A stretch of DNA of 6,084 nucleotides, from contig CANLCA010000200.1 of the NCBI GenBank assembly GCA_947487925.1, positions 1-6,084 on the forward strand, read 5' to 3'. This document shows, in pieces, positions 1 to 5,313 of this stretch; position 1 is the stretch's first letter; each line of letters begins with the position of its first letter. The notes beneath the pieces were generated by a model, which worked only from the letters and a program-made list of their open reading frames with translations, was not told the origin of the DNA and searched no databases. Position numbers and translations under genes: made by a program. Source of the DNA: Verrucomicrobiales bacterium. Its GTDB lineage: Bacteria; Verrucomicrobiota; Verrucomicrobiia; Limisphaerales; F1-80-MAGS106.

Positions 1-28
1 CTAAAACGGGTCTCCACGCAAGGTTCTG

Positions 29-553
29 GTGGGGCCGATTCTCACCGTTTTCCCAGCGTTCTTTCTTGCTCCAATCCATCTCCAAGATCTATCCTGGAAA
101 ACATCCGGAACCAAAGTCCTATCAATAACCCTCGAAAAGAAGGCGACGGCCCTGAACGCGCTGTACAACGAGAAACTTTTCGGACGCTTGCACTGGGCTC
201 TTGGGCTTGAATTTGTGAGCGAAGGATCGAAGGACGGTCGCCTGGTAGGAGTGCCTGGCACCCTCGATTTCTCCAAAGAACCGGCCGTTAAGCGCCCGTC
301 CGGTATTTCGAGCCTACTGCACACCCCCTCGACGTTGAAATTCCAGGAATGGCAATCTCGGGTGGAAGGTCAGGGTTGGAGCCAGAAGGACGCGAAGGCT
401 TTGCTGAAGTTCTCGCGCGGAAAGAAGTTTTTTTGGTCCGCATTCAATCAGGCCACGATTGAGAAACAGAAGAAGAGCCCGATCGAATCGGAAACTCCGA
501 AAAAGGTCACCAAGACCCTGTTCAAGACCAAAACAACGACCCACTCGTATTAA
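29..553 (+). CDS. Hypothetical protein, 174 aa, doubtful
   Basis: I do not recognise this protein. The frame opens after a TAA at 2-4, and the first usual start is a GTG at 29 with a weak AGG about six bases upstream, so the start is uncertain. The N-terminus is hydrophobic (roughly residues 2-18) but is not a clear signal peptide or membrane helix. The middle has coding-like composition with aromatic residues (for example the GRLHWALGLEF stretch). The last 35 residues are very rich in Lys and Thr, as in a disordered basic tail that could bind nucleic acid. The opposite strand also has an open frame over the first half, but it is Arg/Ser-rich and looks like a shadow. The gene could be a complete small protein, the 3' end of a decayed gene, or a chance frame. 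It is followed by a gap of about 190 bases and shows no operon link to anything else. Confidence 0.42.
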   Translation: MGPILTVFPAFFLAPIHLQDLSWKTSGTKVLSITLEKKATALNALYNEKLFGRLHWALGLEFVSEGSKDGRLVGVPGTLDFSKEPAVKRPSGISSLLHTPSTLKFQEWQSRVEGQGWSQKDAKALLKFSRGKKFFWSAFNQATIEKQKKSPIESETPKKVTKTLFKTKTTTHSY

Positions 554-747
554 GCCCAGCGGATTTCCCATTCCGGCGGCTGGTCTTTTGTGATCCGGGG
601 GCCTTGAACTAAACGGCCATCGGTTCAGGTGGCGGTTGATTTCTCATTTTGAGTGTTCGGATTTTCACCCGTACCCGACAGCAACAGTTGAACCGCGCTT
701 CGTTTGCAATTGGATGCTGGGGAGGCGGATCAAACCGAACCGATTTT
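554..747. other. Intergenic gap, nothing convincing
   Basis: This short stretch lies between the two unknown plus-strand frames. It holds a weak 5-bp inverted repeat (CCAGC at 556-560, GCTGG at 579-583) followed by TCTTTTG, too weak to call a terminator. The frame of the downstream gene is open here back to a TTG at 649, but no ribosome binding site supports that start. A GGGGAGG run at 719-725 lies more than 20 bases before the preferred ATG at 748, too far for a standard Shine-Dalgarno sequence. Confidence 0.4.
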
Positions 748-1248
748 ATGAGACAAATTGAGGATGAAAATCAGAGAGTGCTTCCGCTGCGTCCGAACCC
801 GGCGCCCGCTCGGTTTCAGCATGCCATCACCGAGATCGCACTCCTTATCCGAGATTCGCCGGACACCTCGGGGGGAGTGCAACTTCGGCGATTCCTCTGG
901 TCGCTCTACAACATGCACCACTTGGTGAACCTTTGGGATCTGGCTTCTCGCGTCGGGGGGGAACTCGCGGAACCCGTTTCGGAAATCATCCGTGCCGCCT
1001 TGGCGGGTGAACTCCTCGAATCCGACGTGAAGCAAGGACTCGTTCTGGCGGGCGAGATGGAACGGTGGGATGCCACGGCACCCAGCGGTGACGTGCTCGA
1101 ATGTGTCGAAGACGCCGAACGATCGCTGATTTCCGCCGTTCGGAGAATTCCCCCGTGCCAGGAGCACACGGAATTGGTCCGGACGCTCGGTGCACTGTCG
1201 AGGATGCGGTCCGACGTCCGAGCTGCTCACAAAACCGAATCCAAGTAA
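748..1248 (+). CDS. Hypothetical helical protein, 166 aa
   Basis: The sequence looks like a genuine soluble, mostly helical protein, but I cannot name its function. From the ATG at 748 it begins MRQIEDENQ. The most distinctive part is residues about 45-85, with an RRFLWSLYNMHHLVNLWDL segment followed by a VSEII/GELLES helical stretch and GEMERWD. From memory this resembles small uncharacterised proteins of Verrucomicrobiota; no enzyme motif, membrane segment or signal peptide is visible. The ATG at 748 is preferred over the upstream TTG at 649 because the upstream extension (Arg/Gln-rich, then a Gly run) looks non-coding. There is no good Shine-Dalgarno sequence for either. The 3' end overlaps the end of the minus-strand antitoxin relic by 22 bases in convergent orientation, which suggests the two were brought together by rearrangement. 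Confidence 0.62.
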   Translation: MRQIEDENQRVLPLRPNPAPARFQHAITEIALLIRDSPDTSGGVQLRRFLWSLYNMHHLVNLWDLASRVGGELAEPVSEIIRAALAGELLESDVKQGLVLAGEMERWDATAPSGDVLECVEDAERSLISAVRRIPPCQEHTELVRTLGALSRMRSDVRAAHKTESK

Positions 1249-1372
1249 GGCCGGATGAAGTGGTGAACCCGGCAGATCTTGGCCATCGCCAGCAGTTCAT
1301 CCGCGGTGAAACGGCGTTTCTCCCAACCCTCACGCAGGGCTTCCACCGCGATGCCGGTACCGCCCCCTTGTT
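1227..1372 (-). pseudogene. C-terminal remnant of AbiEi-family antitoxin
   Basis: Read on the minus strand, the frame ending at a stop codon at 1229-1227 gives GTGIAVEALREGW, then KRRFTADELLAMAKICRV, then HHFIRPYLDSVL. This closely resembles the C-terminal end of AbiEi-like type IV antitoxins as I remember it, with a pattern like NK-G-x-x-VALEAL, RRFT-x-DELW-x-YAK-x-CRV, MRPYLE. AbiEi proteins are DNA-binding antitoxins that repress their operon and counter the AbiEii nucleotidyltransferase toxin. Only about 45 codons remain. The frame stays open upstream to about 1557 but loses the resemblance and has no good start. An Asn-Lys pair in the adjacent frame at 1372-1367 would fit the conserved NK-G if one base were lost in the C5 run at 1363-1367. 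No N-terminal winged helix is seen upstream and no toxin gene downstream on this strand, so this is a relic. The family assignment rests on memory of the motif. Confidence 0.55.
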
Positions 1373-1466
1373 CCCTGCCATACGGACTGTCGGCACTTGT
1401 GTGCAAGTAACGACGTTTTGTGTTCCTCGCAGTTCGTTCGGCGGCGTTCGCCGATGGGGCTAGAGC

Positions 1467-1512
1467 CGCTGCGGGCCGAAGCGAAGCGCACCATCGGTCG
1501 CGGTCCGCAGCG
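1467..1512. repeat. 11-bp imperfect inverted repeat, strong stem-loop
   Basis: CGCTGCGGGCC at 1467-1477 pairs with GGTCCGCAGCG at 1502-1512: ten Watson-Crick pairs and one G-T pair, enclosing 24 bases. The loop can fold further, with GCGA (1481-1484) against TCGC (1498-1501). No run of T follows, so it does not look like an intrinsic terminator for either strand. It could be a repeated palindromic element, part of a structured RNA, or a recombination or binding site. Confidence 0.6.
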
Positions 1513-1574
1513 TGCGACTGGGGCCCCGTCGGTGGGCGTCGCCCTCCTTGATTTTACCTTTGCGGGCATTCGTC

Positions 1575-1595
1575 CCTGGCCGCTCTCCTGCCAGG
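1575..1595. repeat. 6-bp inverted repeat, stem-loop
   Basis: CCTGGC at 1575-1580 and GCCAGG at 1590-1595 are perfect inverted copies around a 9-base loop. No T tract follows. It is the last of a cluster of inverted repeats beginning at 1442, and is best read as part of the same structured non-coding element. Confidence 0.5.
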
Positions 1596-1720
1596 CGCCG
1601 TCCCTCCCCGCCCTGACCGGGTTGCCGTGGATTTGGACTGGTCTTCTTGGACAAACCCATTAGCATCCAATGCTGAAACCGTTGCTTCCCAGCGATTGAG
1701 CCTTTGGGGAGGCCAATTGC

Positions 1721-1727
1721 GGAAAGG
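1721..1727 (+). promoter_or_regulatory. Ribosome binding site of HTH gene
   Basis: GGAAAGG lies six bases before the ATG at 1734. It selects this start over the in-frame upstream start at 1704, which would add ten residues (ending ERLF) not expected in this family. Confidence 0.65.
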
Positions 1728-1733
1728 TTGTTT

Positions 1734-1964
1734 ATGCCAGAACGCTGGTTATCCGTGGACGAAATCGCAGCGCACATCGGGGTCAATCCGGACACGATCT
1801 ACAAGTGGATCACCCGGAAGAGCATGCCCGCGCACAAGGTCGGTCGTCTGTGGAAGTTTCTGGCCTCAGAAGTTGACGAGTGGGTAAAAACTGGAGTGGC
1901 AGGAAAGGAATCGACCTGTGTTCCGGCACCGAAGGAATCTGTAAAGAGGAGGAGGAACGTTTGA
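1734..1964 (+). CDS. Excisionase-family helix-turn-helix DNA-binding protein
   Basis: A 76-residue DNA-binding protein of the excisionase/MerR-like helix-turn-helix class (HTH_17 type). The whole domain is visible: LSVDEIAAHIGV (residues 6-17) forms the first helices, NPDTIYKWITRK (18-29) is the recognition region, and MPAHKVGRLWKF (31-42) is the hallmark wing, followed by EVDEWV (46-51). Residues 52-76 form a short Lys/Arg-rich tail ending in KRRR. Such proteins bind DNA near their own gene and act as small transcription regulators or recombination directionality factors. Copies with the MPAHKVGRLWKF wing are, from memory, common as the first gene of restriction or other defence clusters. 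With no integrase in the window and a helicase/nuclease pair downstream, a regulator role is the better guess. A good ribosome binding site supports the ATG at 1734. Its stop codon is followed directly by the ATG of a small downstream frame. Confidence 0.9.
   Translation: MPERWLSVDEIAAHIGVNPDTIYKWITRKSMPAHKVGRLWKFLASEVDEWVKTGVAGKESTCVPAPKESVKRRRNV
1946..1957 (+). promoter_or_regulatory. Very strong Shine-Dalgarno before the 1965 ATG
   Basis: GAGGAGGAGGAA sits inside the last codons of the HTH gene and ends seven bases before the ATG at 1965 (a second ATG follows at 1968). It is the best Shine-Dalgarno match in the window, much stronger than anything before the helicase ATG at 2110, so ribosomes should load here. 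It could drive the small frame at 1965-2123 and thereby couple translation to the helicase. It may also be only a by-product of Lys/Arg codons in the HTH tail. Confidence 0.5.
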
Positions 1965-2123
1965 ATGATGGACTTTGACTCATCAAACATGAAGCCAACG
2001 AGAATCACTCCTGGAATTTCAGAACGGACTTCTTTGAGCATCGTTCTGTCCCAGCATTGGCGATTCCCAACCGAGCTCAAAACCGCTGCATCTACCGGAC
2101 TTAAGAACCATGAAACTCCTTAA
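1965..2123 (+). CDS. Small ORF, 52 aa, possible coupling leader
   Basis: This frame starts with ATGATG immediately after the HTH stop codon and ends at a TAA at 2121-2123, 14 bases inside the helicase gene. The product begins MMDFDSSNMKPTRITPG and ends GLKNHETP. I do not recognise it: no membrane segment, no cysteine motif, no clear secondary-structure pattern. The argument for it is positional: the strongest ribosome binding site in the window lies seven bases upstream, the HTH gene abuts it, and it overlaps the helicase start, which itself has no good ribosome binding site. That layout fits a leader peptide whose translation re-initiates at the helicase ATG. It could also be a chance frame in a 145-base spacer. 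Confidence 0.4.
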   Translation: MMDFDSSNMKPTRITPGISERTSLSIVLSQHWRFPTELKTAASTGLKNHETP

Positions 2124-2129
2124 GAACCA
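2100..2129. repeat. 11-bp direct repeat around the helicase start codon
   Basis: CTTAAGAACCA occurs at 2100-2110 and again at 2119-2129, a period of 19 bases. The first copy ends on the A of the helicase ATG; the second encodes the end of MKLLKNQ. Each copy contains the palindrome CTTAAG. It may be a small tandem duplication or a pair of operator half-sites at which a regulator could block helicase expression. Confidence 0.7.
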
Positions 2130-5100
2130 AGGGCAAGACCGCGTCATCGATGAACTACGCGCGAGTATGGTTAAAGGCGGCGGTCTCGATGCGGCCTCAC
2201 CCGCTCTTTCTCTTTTTGCCTTTGGCGAATTGCGCGACATTCTGCGCAGTCTCTCAGGGTCACGCCTTATACTTCCGCTCCCGCAAGCGGTCGCCCAATC
2301 GCTTCTTGGCTCCGATGCTGACCGCGGGTCGCGAAACCAACTATCCGCTCACAAAATCGCCCGCGACCTTGCTGAATGGCTGAACAAGGCGGCAGACGTG
2401 AAAGTCGCACCGGGCCTGCTGCCCCAAGCCACCTTGGTGGCGAAAAATGCCAATGGCACACCTGTCAAAGTCATCAGCGGGAATTGCCCGCTAACCACCG
2501 ATGGCCTCGGCATCACTCCCGCCAATCAATTCAGCCTCGTGCAGGCCACTGAGACACCGGAAGAATCGCAGCTTCTCGCCGCGTGGTTCACGCAGATGTG
2601 GGATGCGCTGCCAGCCTCGGGCGATGGCAAGGTGGCGCTGCTCGCGCAGCTCAACGAACTGACCGCCAAACGCGAACCGTCTCTAATTTACCTGCTCACG
2701 ATCTACCACCTCTTCAAGGATCGGGGCGACGAACTCGACGAAGAAAAAATCATCAAGTCGGCTACCGGCATTCGAAACACCGTCGTCTGGAAGAAGCTCT
2801 TCAAGTTTCAGCGCGACGGCGTCATAGGCGCCATCGACAAGCTCGAACGCCTCGGCGGCTGCATCATCGCCGACAGCGTGGGCCTCGGGAAGACGTTCGA
2901 GGCGCTCGCGATCATCAAATACTACGAGCTGCGCAACGACCGTGTGCTGGTGCTCGTTCCGAAGCGGCTGCGCGACAACTGGACGCTCTACAAAGCCAAC
3001 GACCGCCGCAACATCCTCGCGACCGACCGCCTCAACTACGACGTTCTCAATCACACCGACCTCTCCCGCGACGGCGGCAAGTCCGGCGACATCGAACTCT
3101 CGCACGTCAACTGGGGCAACTACGACCTCGTCGTCATCGACGAGTCGCACAACTTCCGCAACAAAGCGTCGTTGAAGGACCGCGAGACGCGCTACGACCG
3201 CCTCATGCGCCGCATCATAAAGGAGGGTGTGAGGACCCGTGTGCTGATGCTCTCCGCCACGCCGGTCAACAACCGCCTGGCCGATTTGAAAAACCAAATC
3301 GCCTTCGTCACCGAGGGCGACGACACCGCTCTCTTCGACCATGGCATTTCCAGCATCGAGGCCACCGTCCGCAAGGCCCAGCTTCAGTTCAACCGTTGGC
3401 TCGCGTCCGAGGAAACCGACCGCACGCCGCCGCGCCTCATCGAGATGCTCGGCTTCGATTACTTTAAGTTGCTCGACCTGCTCACCATCGCCCGTTCGCG
3501 CAAGCACATCGAGAAATACTACGGCACCGCCGAGACCGGCACTTTCCCGGAGCGGCTCAAGCCCATCAACTACAAGCCCGACGTGGACCGCGCCGGGGAG
3601 TTCCGTTCCATCCGCGAGATCAACAACGAGATTCGCCGCCTTACCCTCGCCGCCTATGCGCCGCTGCGTTACGTGCTGCCTCACAAGCAGGCCGCGTATG
3701 ATGCGAAATACAGCACGCAAATTCGCGGCGGCGAGAGCTTCTTCCGCCAGGTGGACCGCGAGGAAAGCCTTATCCACCTTATCCGCGTCAACGTGCTCAA
3801 GCGCATGGAAAGCGCCGTGCCATCGTTCGCGCTCACTGTCCGTCGCCAGCTCGCCGATGTGGAGGCCACGCTCAAGAAGATCGAGGCGCACGAGGAGTCC
3901 GTGGAGGAAATCGACATCGAGGACGTGGAGATTGACGACCCCGCGTTCGAGAGCCTGCTCGTTGGGCGAAAGGTGAAGGTCCTCGTGCAGGACGTTGACC
4001 TCGTCCGATGGAAGCAGGACCTCACCGAAGACCGCAACCGCCTCGCCACGCTCTACTCTGCCGCGCACCAAGTCGGCGCAGCCCGCGACGCCAAGCTCGA
4101 AACCCTTCGCGGCGTCATTACTCAGAAAGTCCGCCAGCCGCTCAATCCCGGCAATCGCAAGGTCATCGTCTTCACGGCCTTTGCCGACACCGCCCAGTAT
4201 TTATACGAAGAACTCGCGGGCTGGGCGAAGTCCGAGCTGGGCCTTCATTCCGCCCTTGTCACCGGGGCCGGGCGCAACCAAACCACACTCCCGAGCCTCC
4301 GCAAAGACCTCGCCAGCATTCTCACTGCTTTCTCGCCTCGCTCCAAGGAACGCCCGGAGGACCTTGCCGCCGAGGGCGACCTCGACCTGCTCATCGCCAC
4401 TGATTGCATCAGCGAGGGCCAAAACCTTCAGGACTGCGATTTCCTCGTTAATTACGACATCCACTGGAATCCTGTCCGCATCATCCAGCGTTTCGGGCGC
4501 ATTGATCGGATCGGTTCGCCCAATGCCCGCATACAACTCGTCAACTTCTGGCCGAACATCGAGCTGGAGGAATACATCAACCTCGAACAGCGCGTCTCCG
4601 GGCGCATGGTGCTCCTCGATATTTCCGCAACCGGCGAGGAGAACATCATCGAGCAGCAGTCCGGAAACCAGATGAACGATCTGGAATACCGCCGCACCCA
4701 GCTCCTCAAGCTCCAGGACGCCGTCATCGACCTCGAAGACCTCTCCAGCGGCGTCTCCATCGCCGACCTCACGCTCACCGACTTTCGCATCGACCTCGCC
4801 CAGTTCCTCAAGGCGCATCCCGGCAAGCTCGAATCGCTCCCGCTCGGCACTTTTTCCGTCACCAGCACACCGGAGGTCGGCATCCCGCCGGGCATAGTAT
4901 TCTGTCTGCGGGCCGAAGGTGAAGCCGCCGCCAAATCCTTCGAACCGGGCTACCCGCTCGCGCCGCATTACCTTGTTCACGTTGGCGACGATGGCACCGT
5001 GCTCCTGCCCTTTACCCAGGCCAAGACCGTGCTCGACCGCCTCAAGCGCATCTCCGTCGGGCGCGACCTGCCAGACGCGGAAGCCTACGCCCGGTTCGAC

Positions 5101-5307
5101 AAGGCCACCAAGCAGGGCGAGGACATGGCACAAGCCCGCAAGCTCCTCTCCGCCGCCGTCGCCTCGATCATTGGCAAAAAGGAAGAGCGTGCCGTGGCCA
5201 GTCTCTTCACTCCCGGCGGCACCACTGCCATGAAAGGCGAGTTCGCTGGCATCAACGACTTCGAGGTCGTCTCCTTCTTGTTGGTGATTCCTAACCAAAT
5301 CGGGTAA
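2110..5307 (+). CDS. SNF2/RapA-type helicase with PLD-like N-terminus
   Basis: A 1065-residue superfamily 2 ATPase expected to translocate on double-stranded DNA. Residues 1-200 resemble the phospholipase-D-like N-terminal domain of this helicase class (LDAASPALSLFAF; SGNCPLTTDGLG at 123-134) but carry no HxK(x)nD motif. ATPase lobe 1: FQRDG (233-237), Walker A DSVGLGKT (255-262), LVLVPKRLRDNW (280-291), Walker B DESHNFRN (344-351), motif III LSATPVNN (381-388). Lobe 2: VIVFTAFAD (685-693), motif V ATDCISEGQNLQ (763-774), motif VI QRFGRIDRIGS (793-803). About 300 residues, mostly helical with an acidic patch at 592-610, separate the lobes. The C-terminus ends GINDFEVVSFLLVI, as expected for the family, so the gene looks full length. 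The start MKLLKNQGQDRVIDELR fits the family, although no clear ribosome binding site precedes it. From memory, relatives usually sit with DUF4391 and a type III-like methyltransferase; here a RecB-like nuclease follows after 6 bases. Role inferred: motor of a defence system. No specific named system can be assigned. Confidence 0.93.
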   Translation: MKLLKNQGQDRVIDELRASMVKGGGLDAASPALSLFAFGELRDILRSLSGSRLILPLPQAVAQSLLGSDADRGSRNQLSAHKIARDLAEWLNKAADVKVAPGLLPQATLVAKNANGTPVKVISGNCPLTTDGLGITPANQFSLVQATETPEESQLLAAWFTQMWDALPASGDGKVALLAQLNELTAKREPSLIYLLTIYHLFKDRGDELDEEKIIKSATGIRNTVVWKKLFKFQRDGVIGAIDKLERLGGCIIADSVGLGKTFEALAIIKYYELRNDRVLVLVPKRLRDNWTLYKANDRRNILATDRLNYDVLNHTDLSRDGGKSGDIELSHVNWGNYDLVVIDESHNFRNKASLKDRETRYDRLMRRIIKEGVRTRVLMLSATPVNNRLADLKNQIAFVTEGDDTALFDHGISSIEATVRKAQLQFNRWLASEETDRTPPRLIEMLGFDYFKLLDLLTIARSRKHIEKYYGTAETGTFPERLKPINYKPDVDRAGEFRSIREINNEIRRLTLAAYAPLRYVLPHKQAAYDAKYSTQIRGGESFFRQVDREESLIHLIRVNVLKRMESAVPSFALTVRRQLADVEATLKKIEAHEESVEEIDIEDVEIDDPAFESLLVGRKVKVLVQDVDLVRWKQDLTEDRNRLATLYSAAHQVGAARDAKLETLRGVITQKVRQPLNPGNRKVIVFTAFADTAQYLYEELAGWAKSELGLHSALVTGAGRNQTTLPSLRKDLASILTAFSPRSKERPEDLAAEGDLDLLIATDCISEGQNLQDCDFLVNYDIHWNPVRIIQRFGRIDRIGSPNARIQLVNFWPNIELEEYINLEQRVSGRMVLLDISATGEENIIEQQSGNQMNDLEYRRTQLLKLQDAVIDLEDLSSGVSIADLTLTDFRIDLAQFLKAHPGKLESLPLGTFSVTSTPEVGIPPGIVFCLRAEGEAAAKSFEPGYPLAPHYLVHVGDDGTVLLPFTQAKTVLDRLKRISVGRDLPDAEAYARFDKATKQGEDMAQARKLLSAAVASIIGKKEERAVASLFTPGGTTAMKGEFAGINDFEVVSFLLVIPNQIG

Positions 5308-5313
5308 ACCAAC

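Larger units (their letters stand above)
1400..1733. other. Non-coding stretch with hairpins, upstream of HTH gene
   Basis: About 330 bases without a convincing gene. Frames in both directions are open in places, but their translations are low-complexity Arg/Pro/Gly/Ser and look like GC-rich shadows. The stretch carries several inverted repeats: CGGCG-TT-CGCCG (1442-1453), an 11-bp arm pair at 1467-1477 and 1502-1512, the palindromes GGGGCCCC (1520-1527) and GGGCGTCGCCC (1534-1544), and a 6-bp arm pair at 1575-1580 and 1590-1595. Nearer the HTH gene there are two TTGGAC hexamers (1633-1638 and 1647-1652), which could serve as -35 elements or a regulator site; no good -10 partner follows either. 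The promoter of the HTH gene should lie here but I cannot place it. Confidence 0.5.

Noticed and set aside
556..590. Possible intrinsic terminator
   Set aside because: Only a 5-bp stem with an 18-base loop and a broken T run (TCTTTTG).
730..1230. 166-residue minus-strand frame opposite 748-1248
   Set aside because: Considered as a possible AbiEii toxin following the antitoxin relic, but the translation shows no nucleotidyltransferase motif and the plus-strand protein looks more natural.
1397..1663. Plus- and minus-strand frames over the hairpin region
   Set aside because: Low-complexity Arg/Pro/Gly/Ser translations, no ribosome binding site, and overlap with inverted repeats; treated as non-coding.
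1734..1964. Reading the HTH protein as a prophage excisionase
   Set aside because: The fold class fits, but there is no integrase, attachment site or phage gene in the window, and the downstream genes are a helicase and a nuclease; a regulator role is more likely.
1975..2005. Possible promoter, TTGACT followed by GAGAAT
   Set aside because: Spacing is 19 bases and the -10 matches only four of six positions; the helicase is more simply explained as part of the HTH transcript.
2583..3467. 294-residue plus-strand frame in another phase
   Set aside because: Extremely Arg/His/Pro-rich translation lying inside the helicase gene; an out-of-frame shadow.
2683..4071. 462-residue open frame on the minus strand
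   Set aside because: Antisense to the helicase motifs I-III; rich in Val, Glu and Leu as expected for a shadow of Asp/Leu/Arg codons ending in C.
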